Shown: in pieces, positions 24,057-34,304 of the stretch
Layout: each line of letters begins with the position of its first letter
Position numbering within the stretch: the stretch's first letter is position 1
NCBI GenBank assembly: GCA_002778195.1
Contig: PCDI01000010.1
Coordinates: forward strand, 434,001 to 498,000
Reading direction: 5' to 3'
From: Raffaelea ambrosiae
Taxonomy: Eukaryota > Ascomycota > Sordariomycetes > Ophiostomatales > Ophiostomataceae
Length of the DNA: 64,000 bases
The notes under the pieces: generated by a model
What the model was told of the DNA's origin: nothing
Database searches by the model: none
The model's input: only the letters and a program-made list of their open reading frames with translations
Translations under genes and position numbers: made by a program

Positions 24057-24900
24057 ATGGAAGCTCCGGAGCCCGATCAGACCCCATTCGCCGCCGTGAC
24101 GGCACAGACTTCCCGGCTGCAGAGAGTATGTTTTGAGTTGGGTTGATTCCCAGGGATCGCGTTGTCAATGGCTGGTCGCATGCGAATCGCATGAACAGGC
24201 GCATCGGATCGCGACACACTGCTGACCATTCTCTCTCCCGTCTTCCAGCATTACCAGGCTCTGCTCGACCAGTCGACGCCCTACGTGACCTACCGCTGGA
24301 TCGGCACTGGTGTCTTCCTAGTCATCTTCTTCCTCCGTATCCTCTTTGCCCAGGGCTGGTACATTGGTGGGTTCTTCTTTCGACTGTTCTGATTTCTTTG
24401 GAATGATACCAGCTAACCACACTTTTGCGCCTCATAGTCGCCTACGCTCTCGGCATCTATCTGCTCAATCTGTTCCTGGCCTTCCTGCAGCCCAAGTTCG
24501 ACCCGTCCAACGAGGCCCTCGACAGCGAGTTGGAGGACGGCACGGCTAGCACCCTGCCCACTAAGCAGGACGACGAGTTCCGCCCCTTCATCCGCCGCCT
24601 GCCAGAGTTTAAGTTCTGGCACTCGGCCACCCGCGCCATTGCCATCTCCTTTGTCTGCAGCTGGTTCGCCGTCTTTGACGTGCCTGTCTTCTGGCCCGTG
24701 CTGGTCATGTACTGGCTGATCCTCTTCTTCCTGACCAGTACGTTCATTCCCACGCCATATCTCGTGATATACCTTCCCTACCTCACGTCCCCCCACTGAC
24801 ATTTTCTCCAGTGCGCAAGCAAATCCAGCACATGATCAAGTACCGCTATGTTCCCTTCTCCATCGGCAAGACGCGCTACGGCAAGCCCAGCACCGCGTAA
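24057..24900 (+). CDS. RER1: Golgi-to-ER retrieval receptor RER1
   Basis: Four-helix Golgi membrane protein that returns escaped ER membrane proteins by COPI vesicles. Four exons are read: 24057-24125, 24249-24366, 24438-24737 and 24812-24900 (donors GTATGT, GTGGGT, GTACGT), giving 191 residues, the family length. Signature blocks: HYQALLDQSTPYVTYRWIG, AYALGIYLLNLFLAFLQPKF, EFRPFIRRLPEFKFWHSATR, FDVPVFWPVLVMYWLILFF, and RKQIQHMIKYRYVPFSIGK. Four hydrophobic segments flank these blocks, and a basic cytosolic tail (KTRYGKPSTA) ends the protein. Last splice forms ATG of TMRKQ. The N-terminal 23 residues are acidic and variable, as usual. Confidence 0.97.
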
Positions 24901-25717
24901 ACTAGTGTGGGACTGTTTTGAGTGCAGGATGGAACTGGTGCTCTTTTTATGGTGTACACAAATGTACACCCCCCATTTTGATTTGCAAACTTTTGACGTC
25001 GAAATGTTCTACTTCTAAGTTGTCGTTATTATGATACGAGCGACGCATTGCGGAACCCACACAAGAAAGAGAGGGAGAGGGGGAGAGAGTGTGGTTTCAG
25101 GGTGCGTGATATCTTTGCTGCAGCAGTTACGTTCCTAGCTGGTGCAGCAAATGCGAAGGAACAAACACAAACGGCATGCTCCTTCTGTCATAATTGGCAC
25201 TGTACATTGTATAACGCGAATGGTGCTGCTATTGGTTAGGGATTTATCTGCTTATGCTCCCCATATGTTCTATAGAGTAATGGTAGGGATGGGATTGGGA
25301 GAGGGGCTTTCCATACAACGGGCATTTGCATTTATTATTGTGTTCATAGCCCAAAATTACGACTATTCGCATCTGTTGTGTTGGGAGAGCCATAGTGGAC
25401 AAAGCGCCCTATTATGTGCTGGCTACTAGCGGGTGCCCGAAACTACCTTGCAGTTATTATGGCCGCCCAGCTTGCCGCCAGCTGTCGCCCCACCTAAGCC
25501 CAGGCCGACCAACCCAATTTCTGCCCTGCTGCCTTCAATAATTTTTGATTCTTCCTTCAGCTGCGAACATCGAACTTCCTTCGCGACACCGCCATTCCCT
25601 CTACACAACTCGCCACCGCACATTGCGCGCTGCCGACAACTAAAGCAGAGAATTCTTGATCCGGTTTGTTCTTTTGTTTTCCCAGCACAGTTTCCAATCG
25701 CCCGCAATCCAGCCGCC
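24901..25717. other. Spacer RER1 / PAF1
   Basis: 817 bp between two co-oriented genes. The first part is AT-rich and fits the RER1 3' UTR; the last 250 bp are C-rich and fit a PAF1 promoter/leader. No gene is seen. Confidence 0.55.
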
Positions 25718-27480
25718 ATGTCGTCGTCCGCGTCTCGCGGCGGCGAGCGCACCGTCCACCAAGACTTCATCGCGCGCATTCGATATGCCAACACGCTGCC
25801 GCCGCCGCTGAACCCACCCAAGCTGCTGGATATCCCCAACACGGGCCTGGGCAGTGGACACTACACAACCCCCGGCTTTGCCTCGCGTCTGGCACGCGAG
25901 CAGCCGCTGAACATTGAGGTCGATGCCGAGCTGGGCATGCCTTTGGACCTGATCGGCATGCCAGGTGTTTTTGATGGCGACGAGAGCTGTACGTATCGCA
26001 CACGACGAGGGAAAAATCCTTGACGTTGTTCTCCATAACTGATTGCCCTTCCCCAGCAATCCAATCGGTCTCGCACCCACCACCCGTCCACCCCCATGAC
26101 CGCGCCCTGCTCAAGCCCCTGTCCACCCTGGGCAAGCCGCGCACCTCCGAGGCTGCTGTCTCCTTTTTGCGGCGCACCGAGTACATCTCGTCTACGGGCG
26201 CCAAGAGCAACGTCCCCAGCCCGCTGCGGCCTAGCGGTGCCGCCGCGGCAGCGGCTGCTCGTCGCGCGGAGAAGCGGGTCTCACCCGAGCCCGACGCCGG
26301 CACGCCTGCCTACGTCAAACGCAAGATCGACCAGAGCTTTGCAGCTGCGCAGACAGCTGCCCGCGACCGCTACGCACGTGTGCGCCATCCGACGAAGAAG
26401 AATCTCAAGCTGGAAGCCGCCTATCCGCTGCTGCCCGACCTCGGCGCGTTCCCGGACAGCGGCGCGTACGTGACCATCAAGTTCAGCAACAACCCTGTGG
26501 TGGCTGGCTCGGGCGTGTATGACACGCGTCTACTGTCGGGCGTCTTTAAGCCCGTCGACCAGTCTGAGGACGAGCGCATGATGTTCGAGGCCGCCCTCAA
26601 GGCGCACGAGCGGGACCCGCTGCGCAACCCGAAGCCGCAAAACCGGATGCAGTACGAGTTTTTCATGCCGGACAAGACAGCCACCGGCGAGGCGTTCCGC
26701 AAGGAGTTCGCGGAGGGGGGCCGCCACGGCGACGACTACAACGATCAGGGCGAAGAGAGATTCAACTTCAACCGCGTGCGCGCGTACGAGTCGATCGAGG
26801 AGAAGGAGTTCAACCACGCGACAAAATACTCGGAAGAGATCCTGCTCGCGTTTGCCGAGGACGCCCAGGAGACGGCGCCGGACCTGGGCGGCCGCGTGGC
26901 CGGCGGGCCGCGGGCTGCCTTGTACTACCCGGTCATGCAGCGGACGGTCGTGCGTAGCCAGCGCGGCAAGACGATTGGCCGTGGCACCGGTGGCGGTGGT
27001 GCCAGTCAAGATTTGATGATGAACGACGATCCAGACAGCCAGGGCGAGCGTGTGGTCGACAAGCTGCAGGTGGTGGTGCACAACCCGCCTGAAGACATGC
27101 GGGAGCACATTGCTCGGATTCGGGCGGACCCGCTGCACTTCCAGGAGAACGAAGTGGATGCCGAGGGTGAAGAGGTGGACGAGGAGGGGATGACGCATGC
27201 AGCAGCAGCACGGCAGGAACGTCGTCGGCGAGAGGTGGAGGATGAAGACGAGGAGGAGGAGGAGCGTGAACGGAGACACCGCCAGGTGCACGAGGACGAA
27301 GAGGAGGACGAGCATCGCCACCGGCAGCAGGACGATGAGGACGACGACGAGGATGATCACCGGCGAGAGGCGAGCAGCAGCCCGGCAGGTCGGACGAACG
27401 GCCACAGCAGCCGGCACCACCACAACCGGATCAGTGATGACGAGTCAGACGAGCACGAGGCCGAGGATGATGAAGAATGA
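25718..27480 (+). CDS. PAF1: PAF1, subunit of the RNA polymerase II Paf1 complex
   Basis: Nuclear transcription-elongation factor needed for co-transcriptional histone H2B ubiquitination and H3 methylation. Two exons: 25718-25988 and 26057-27480, with a 68-bp intron (GTACGT..CCCAG), giving 564 residues. The N-terminus (HQDFIARIRYANTLPPPLNP, then PKLLDIP) and the block ALLKPLSTLGKPRTSEAAVS-FLRRTEYIS are PAF1 signatures. FNFNRVRAYESIEEKEF and YYPVMQRTVVRSQRGK follow in the conserved order. The last 110 residues are extremely acidic Glu/Asp/His/Arg repeats, as in other PAF1 proteins. It lies downstream of RER1 in the same orientation, but 0.8 kb apart, so it is a separate unit. Confidence 0.95.
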
Positions 27481-28347
27481 ACGGAGACAGAGACAGAGAG
27501 GGAGAGAAAGCGGCAGCAGCAGCAGCAGCAAAATCATGGGGAAAAAGTTGTTGACATTTCTGTTGAATCTTGGAGCGTGGTCTTCGGAAAGGTTTCAAAA
27601 AGGGTGCCCTTTTCCGGTATTTTGTCATATTTTGATTTTTGTTTAGTCGTTATTTTCTGCTTCGACATATTCAAGCTTCGCCGAACTATGCTATCCATGT
27701 ATTTGTTCGTCCAAAGGGGTTGGCAGGTCAGGGGGCGTAAAATAAAACCGAAAGATGAAAACTGCAAGCCTTTTGGTACACTTGTTGATATGTATATGCC
27801 GAGCGAGCATAAATCGTTTATAGTATATCCATCAAAAAATAATTTTAAAATTATGAGGATGACATAAACACCCAGGCAAAGGAAGCCGATAAAAATAAAG
27901 AGTAAGAAGCATGGGCTAGTTATAATATAAACAGGAGAGACAAAATAAGCCGAAAAAAGAAGACAGCGGCATAAACACGGGGTGGAAATAGAAGGGGTGA
28001 AATATAAAAAAAAAGGGGGAACAAGAAGAAAAAAAGGTAATAAGAAAAATAGAAGAACACACAAAAATAAAAACTTCCAAAAACGCCCCCCAGAAATGCG
28101 AATAGCAAGCTCATACAAAAACGTCAAAAGCCCTGTCTCCGCATCCGGTGCCACAGAAACCAATCCGACCTCCCTCTCTTTTTTGCTCTTCCGTGTCCCA
28201 GTGTAAAAATATAGAAAGTGAAGAAATAACAGTATGGCAATAGAGTATCACAAAAAATGGGCAAATACAAGATCAAATGAAATGAGAAAAGAGACCAGGA
28301 GAAAAAAGAGAGGAACAAAACCGCGAAAACTTCTAATCATATCACAC
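27481..28347. other. Convergent AT-rich 3' region, PAF1 / GT90
   Basis: 867 bp between converging genes, markedly richer in A+T than both neighbours, with many poly-A and AAAATAA stretches. ORFs here are Phe/Lys-rich composition artefacts. It likely holds overlapping 3' UTRs. Confidence 0.6.
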
Positions 28348-30272
28348 TCATTCGTAACCGAGCTTCTCTCGGTCGTCGTCAATGACACGGCCATATCTTT
28401 GACATTGTTAGTATCGTGACAGTCGGCAAATACACTGAGGAGTGGGAAAAGGACTCACTCTAAAAGCAGGCGGAAGAACCAGACCTCAAGGTCAACATTA
28501 CGGACAACCTGGTTGGCCCAGTCGCGGCCCTGCAGGGCCAGCCGCTCGGCCTCCTTTTTTCCGAGGGGACCATCGCCGAAGAAACGCACAGCCTCGAGCC
28601 AGTCGTCGCCGCGGATGCTCATCGGGATGTAGTGCACCCATGGCTTGAGCCACTCGTAGTGCCACTCGCGGAAGATGGCCTGCTTGTAGACCAGGCTGCG
28701 GCTCTGCAGGAAGGCATAGAAGCGGCCTGAGAAGGCATTGCCGTCAAGGTCGACAAGATACTTGTATTGCCAGGCGTCTTGCTGGTCGGCGCGGTCCTTG
28801 ATATCAAAGAACTGCTTTTGGGCCTCGCAGTCGCCGTCATCACACTGACCAACGTGCGAAAAGTGGACATTGAACAGGTCCTTGTAGTCAGTGCGGGCGA
28901 CCTCCTTGGCTTCCCAGCGCTGCTGGTCTTCTGAACCCTTGTTGACCAGGATCTTGGCCTTGTCGGCGGCGTTCATCTTCTGGATGAACCGCTGGCGGTG
29001 CTGCCGCCGCCAGCCGCCGTTGCGGCTGAAGCCACCCGTGGTTGAGCCGCGCCAGTACAGCTGGTCAATCTTCTCGTTCCACGGACGGTCGCGCGACTCA
29101 TCGTAGGCCACCTTTTGGTACCAATACCAGGGTGATGGGTACAGAATGTCCGAGTATGACGACACCTTGGACTGTGAGAAAATAGGGAAGAGGTCGTGCA
29201 CGACGCCGTACGCATTCGGTCGCTCAAAAAAGCCAAACGACTCGGCCAGCGTCGGCGTGTAGCAAACGTCCGACAGGGCCGTCATGTTGTACACAAAGCC
29301 TAGCTCGCCCAGGCCGTACTGGGAAACGTCGTCGCGCTGGTCGGCTTCCTCGAGGGCACGGGCTGGCGTCTCGGGCGGACACGACATGCGTGACGTCGTC
29401 CACACGGGCTGGTGGGCGAACACGTTGAAGCGCGTCAGCGGGGTGTCCTCGAAGCGGGAGCCGTCGTTGAGGCCCTTGACGTGGGCGGAGAAGCTGTTGC
29501 GCAGAGTGCCCCGGCTCTCGGCGTTGGCGCGGGCCTCAGCCATGTTCTTGTTCTTTGCGCGATCGACCAGGCGGGTCATGTCCTCGTGGGGGACGACGAC
29601 ACGCGGCTCATCGTGCAGGTTGAAGCAGAGGTCCATGCTGGGCAGGTACTGCACAAACGACTGCAGCATGCCGAACGTGGCCTCGCGCTGCCAGTCGCCG
29701 CCGCCCTGCATATAGGTCACGTTTCCATGGCGGATGGACACGCCCAGCAGGCTGTTGTGAAAGCCCAGGGCCTCCTTGGCGCGCTCGCGGATGGTCGCCG
29801 GCTTAAGTCCCCAGAACGGCGTCAGTAGTTCAGAGATGGTATCGAACTCGTCCACCAGCTGCACGTTGTTCTTCTGGGCAAACTCAAACCACTTGTCGAA
29901 ATGCGGCGGCGGCGCAATACCATAGCGACGCCGGTACTCGGCCACGGCTTCTGGCAGCGTTTTTGACTGCCTGGCCTTGATTTTCTCCAGGTCCTGCTCG
30001 GCGGAATTGATGAGAGCCCATATCGGGTGCGTGCTCGTCGGTGCCGGCTTCGGGTCGCCAGCTGGAGGTAATGGGTCGGGAGGCAGGGGCGCCTGGGCCT
30101 CGGGGGCCTTCTCGGCTGGTGCCCGGCTGGCGTCGTCGGACCCGGGCTGTGCTTGGCCGGCGATCGAGCTCGCAGATCTTGGCAGTGCGTTCCTGTCGAG
30201 ACGAAGCACGGAGACGAAGCAGAGAAACACCAGCACGGCGCCGGTCAACACGATGTACTGTCGTGCTCGCAT
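28348..30272 (-). CDS. CAP10/GT90-family glycosyltransferase, type II membrane protein
   Basis: Golgi-type glycosyltransferase related to Cryptococcus Cap10 and animal POGLUT/Rumi (family GT90). The main exon 30272-28459 joins a 49-bp last exon 28396-28348 (donor GTGAGT, CTAAC branch, AAAG), changing the apparent RLLLE stop into RLLLEYGRVIDDDREKLGYE; 620 residues. A signal anchor (QYIVLTGAVLVFLCFVSVLRL) lies just after the chosen ATG, followed by a Pro/Ala-rich stem and the catalytic domain: LCFNLHDEPRVVVPHEDM, LYWRGSTTGGFSRNG, KYLVDLDGNAFSGRFYAFLQ, SRSLVYKQAIFREWHYEWLK and WVHYIPM are CAP10 landmarks. An in-frame ATG 34 codons upstream (30374) would add a Pro-rich leader; I prefer 30272 because it puts the anchor at the N-terminus. 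Donor and acceptor sugars are unknown. Confidence 0.93.
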
Positions 30273-31794
30273 GGTGGGCTGTGGCAAAGGCGGGGATCGA
30301 GGAGGCGGAGGAGGCGGAGGAGGGCGGCGAGCGTCGGGAAAGCCAGAATCGGGAAGCAGGGAACGCCGAGACAAGGACGGAACGAGGAGTAAAGAAGACG
30401 GCGGGAAAGGAGCAAAGACAGAAAGCGAAGGATTCGCTCCGCGTAGAGGTAGAAAACGTGAAACAGAAAACCCGTGGAGACAAGCCGCGTAGGATTTGAC
30501 TTGAGAGGCCAGTTAGCCTGAAAGGCAATAGCAGCTGAATGAGAAAAGAACGAGAGTCTGGACAAAGAGCGATTGAAGATGAAGAAAATGTTTAAAAAAA
30601 CAAGAAACACAACTGGTGGTCAACGACAGACAAGCGCTGCCGTAGATCACGATAGCCCGTTGCCCAATGCGCCGTGTCACACGGTTTGCGCGTACCTGTG
30701 AGCGTGCCTGAAAGTCAAGACGGGCCTGCAATCCGGCATTGCCAACTGTTCAAGGTCGTGCCAGGAACAGCCGTTAGACTTTGGTGTTCGTCGTTGTGAA
30801 GGAGGCGACAAAAAAATTAAGTGTCGACGAGGACAAAGAGCACCAAACAGGGGAAGGCGACTAAAAGTGGCAGGCCCAACAGCTAGTGACCAAAAAAAAA
30901 GGAGAGTAAGATACCCTTGTAGGCGAAACAAGATAGCGCCAATTGTGAGGAAGGAGCGAGGGAGTGAGCAAGCAAGGGTTCGGGACCGAGAATCACAAGC
31001 CAGCGCACACAGTCAGAGAACAGACCAGGGTCTGGCAGCGCAATTTCGTGCCATTGCGGGTACCCGTGGCGCGACGCGGCCTGTTCAGCCCACTGAAACG
31101 AAGTTTTGAAATGGGCGGATTTGTGCACTTGCTCAGCTGACTAACCCCTGGCGCCTACAGCGTGCCAACTACTAATCTGTAGCCAATACGCGCGACGAAC
31201 GCAGATATTCACCATAGGTCCATTGGCCACACAGGGGCGCGCAGGGCTATATCTTACTCCGAGTCTCACTCGCAAGGTACGATTGGACCGGAGGGGGGTG
31301 AAGGCGGTTCCCGTCTTGGCAGGCCTGGTCTGAGCCGCATTGTTCGGCGGTTTGTAGTTGGTTTGCATTCTTCGAGTCGGCTGTTGGCTTTGTTGGCAGT
31401 GTCTCTTTCGGATTTGGCGCAAGCCGCGAGTCTCTTACTAGTACAACTGCTCTCTTGGGACACCGCCTGGTCTTGCTCGACTGGCTTGTACACGGCATTT
31501 GCACTCTCCTCGCTCAACAGGTTGGCACGCCTCTGCTTGTTTGGGCTTTACTTGGACTCTGTTTGGTTTTGCATTTTCAGATTTTTTTTGCCGGAAAATT
31601 CTACTTTTGTCTCGTAGTTCTGGTCCTCCTTTTCCAGTTCCCAAACGCCGAGAATGCCACCAAACGCGGCACATTTCTTTTATATTTTGGCCTTCCTTCC
31701 TCCGCCCCAAGCCGGTCATCATGCCTTCAGAGACAACTTGAGTATGTGCTCCCTGTTCCTTCCTCGCTTCTTAACGCCTCGCTGCTCTCGCCGC
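30273..31794. other. Spacer upstream of GT90 / downstream of RPS22
   Basis: 1.5 kb. The first 250 bp can encode the longer GT90 N-terminus or a 5' UTR. Short ORFs elsewhere have no recognisable domain. No tRNA or 5S signal was found by eye. Confidence 0.5.
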
Positions 31795-32560
31795 TTAGTA
31801 GAAGAAGCCAATGATCTTGCCAGACACGTGCTTTCTCCGGGCCTCCTCGTGGTCCATGATACCAGCAGAGGTGGTCAAGATGATGTAGCCGAACTGACGG
31901 GCGGGCAGCAGCTTAACGACCCACTTCTCCAGATCAGACAGGCGCACGTTGTAGCGGGGGGAGATGACGGCGGTCTTGTTGAGACTGTTCGTGTTTTTGT
32001 CAGTGATTGCTTCTGTTTTACTTGTTGCTCCCATGTTTTCTCCTCCTCATTTGCCAGCTCATATAGCTGACACCGATCACTGGAACTGGAGAAACTTACC
32101 GGCCGTTCAGCTGCACAACAATCTTGCCCGACCGGTGGTCGTCGACCTCCTCGAACTCGCCAATGTAGCCTGCCGATGTGTATCAGTATGAGATGTTGCG
32201 ACAGTTTAAACGTACAGACGTCATGGGTTGCTAAATGAAAAGCTCCGAAAAACGTGTAAGACTCCCGCAGATGATTTGTTCTATCGGCAACTTAAAAGAC
32301 TTAAGTCGTAGGGCAATCGAGACCGTCATCCAGTTATCATGCCGAATGGGAAAGAGAAGAATAGGACTGGTGCTTTTCATCTGCGAGAGCCAAGGGGAAA
32401 CTGGTAAGTAACAAAGACAAAACTTACCATGCTTCTGCATGACAGTCAAGAACTTGACAATGACCTTGGAACTGGGCCGGATCATAACCTGCCGCTTGCC
32501 GGCCTTCTCAGCGTTGTTGATGCTCTTCAGAGCATCGTGGAGAACAGACGTCCGGACCAT
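31795..32560 (-). CDS. RPS22: 40S ribosomal protein uS8 (RPS22/RPS15A)
   Basis: Small-subunit ribosomal protein binding the central domain of 18S rRNA. Three exons: 32560-32428, 32169-32100 and 31984-31795, giving exactly 130 residues, the family length. Exon ends join as QKHG-YIGEFEEVDDHRSGK and QLNGR-LNKTAVISPRYNV. The C-terminal uS8 signature ARQFGYIILTTSAGIMDHEE, then GKIIGFFY, is complete. Intron 1 is 258 bp, longer than most in the window, and intron 2 is 115 bp. It diverges from the eS12 gene; the pair is likely co-regulated with other ribosomal protein genes. Confidence 0.98.
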
Positions 32561-33440
32561 CTTGACAAAGGGTGACGGGTGGAAATCTCTTTATTGCAAA
32601 AAAAAAGTAAATGTTAGTCCTGGAGGCTCTGAACATGGAGAGTGCCCTTCGCCGGAAAAGAAAGAAGAAATCTTTCGAAAAAAAGGGTTCTGCCTGCTCG
32701 GTGCTGAAGGAGAACAGCGTATCACGGGCCCAATTTCTTGGGAGGTTCCGTGATTGCTGTCTCCAGCCTCCCGCGTCGAGACGCAAGATCTGGGTGGTTT
32801 CCTCCCGATGTGCTTATTTGTTTCTCTCCGCATTGTCCCAGCTGGAGTCCGAAGTCGTGCTGGGATGGCTCCCAAGCTCAACTCCATTCTTCCCCCATCG
32901 TGGTTCGTGCGATTTTCTTTCTTTTCCCGCGTCGGGAGGCCTATCTGATCGGTCGCATCGTGCACGACATCAAAGGATCATAACCTACCTAAAAATTGAG
33001 GTGGGCGGAGTGAAGGGGAGACTCGGTTGTCGAGAGGTTGTCGAGAGGTTGTACGGTGAAGGTTTTTGGCGATGGAGGAGTTTCGTTTCCAGATTTTGCA
33101 CAAAAAAGCAGACTAGTAATTTTTCGCTCTGCTTGGTGCGTGAGGAAAATGGGGAACGGAGAAAAATTAGCCCACAGCACCGCACACAACCACACAAAAT
33201 TTCGTGTGGGCCCTAACCTAAGTGGGCTGTGGTTGGCCAATTTTTTACTTACCTAAGCAAAAGGCCCGCGAAAAGTTCCTTCCACACAAAATATCCTCGT
33301 TAGCGATCCGACCAACACTTTCTTTTGCAAAACCGCGAAAAAAAATACCACCTGCTTTCACGCAACACCCTTTCTACCCATTCCCTAATATACGAACTCT
33401 TCGAGGATCGCCACGACATCCCGCCAAACGCACCATCAAA
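32561..33440. other. Shared divergent promoter RPS22 / RPS12
   Basis: 880 bp separating two divergent ribosomal protein genes. It contains CCCTAACCTAAG near 33211 and a pyrimidine-rich leader before RPS12. ORFs in it have no ribosomal or other domain. Confidence 0.6.
33211..33220 (+). promoter_or_regulatory. CCCTAA-type box in the ribosomal protein promoter
   Basis: CCCTAACCTA, one telomere-like unit, 230 bp before the RPS12 ATG. Tbf1-type factors bind such boxes in ribosomal protein promoters of some ascomycetes; use of this copy is an inference from its position. Confidence 0.3.
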
Positions 33441-34304
33441 ATGGTGAGTCTTGATCCGATTCCAGACCGCTCGATTTCCGCGATTGTTGCGCCCGCTGTG
33501 TGTGTGCTTGGAGGAGGGGTGAATTTCGGAAGGGAGGACATCCATGGCCAGAGGCGATGACATGCGCATACGACACAATGTGCATCGCCAAACCAAGCTG
33601 TAATCCGCCCAAATGCACCGGCTTTTACATTCAGACACGAGCACACACACATCGAGGCAGCGAACGAGGAATTGAGCAGTGTCCGAGGAGATGATGGATA
33701 AATGTGCGCCAAAGTGCTAACGTATGGGCTTCTTCGTTGTCACAGTCGGACGTAGAAGATAATCAGCCTGAGGTCTCCGAGGAGGTCGAGGTTTCTGCCG
33801 ATGCCGCCTCCAAGGGCCAGATGTCCGTTCTGGACGCCCTGAAGGGTGTTCTGCGCCTGGCCCTCATCCACGACGGCCTCGCCCGCGGTCTGCGCGAAGC
33901 CTCCAAGGCCCTCGATCGCCGTCAGGCACACATGTGTGTGCTGAACGAGGCCTGCGAGGAGGATGCTTACAAGAAGCTCGTCATTGCTCTGTGCTCCGAG
34001 CACAAGATCCCCCTGATCAAGGTGCCCGACGGCAAGCAGCTCGGCGAGTGGGCCGGTCTGTGTAAGTTTCTTCCACCCTCCTCCCCCCCTCTTCCTCCCC
34101 CGGACTATGCTTGTCTTGGAGAAGGAAAATATCAAAAAGAAAAACTCCCACCCATGAACTCGTTAACTAACATACTCAGGCGTCCTGGACCGCGAGGGCA
34201 ACGCCCGCAAGGTCGTCAACTGCTCTTGCGTCGTTGTCAAGGACTGGGGTGAGGAGTCTCAGGAGCGCTCCATCCTGCTCAACTACTTCCAAACCGAGCA
34301 ATAA
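33441..34304 (+). CDS. RPS12: 40S ribosomal protein eS12 (RPS12)
   Basis: Small-subunit protein eS12, 147 residues. Exon 1 is only the ATG (33441-33443, donor GTGAGT), a common arrangement in fungal ribosomal protein genes. Exon 2 is 33746-34061 and exon 3 34180-34304 (donor GTAAGT, CTAAC branch, CTCAG). Protein starts M-SDVEDNQPEVSEEVEVSAD and contains DALKGVLRLALIHDGLARGL, REASKALDRRQAHMCVLNEA, PLIKVPDGKQLGEWAGLC and the splice-joined CVLDREGNARKVVNCSCVVV, all eS12 hallmarks, ending YFQTEQ. The 302-bp first intron is the longest I assign in the window. Confidence 0.97.

Noticed and set aside
33211..33216. Interstitial telomere sequence
   Set aside because: Only one CCCTAA unit is present; it is better read as a possible promoter box.
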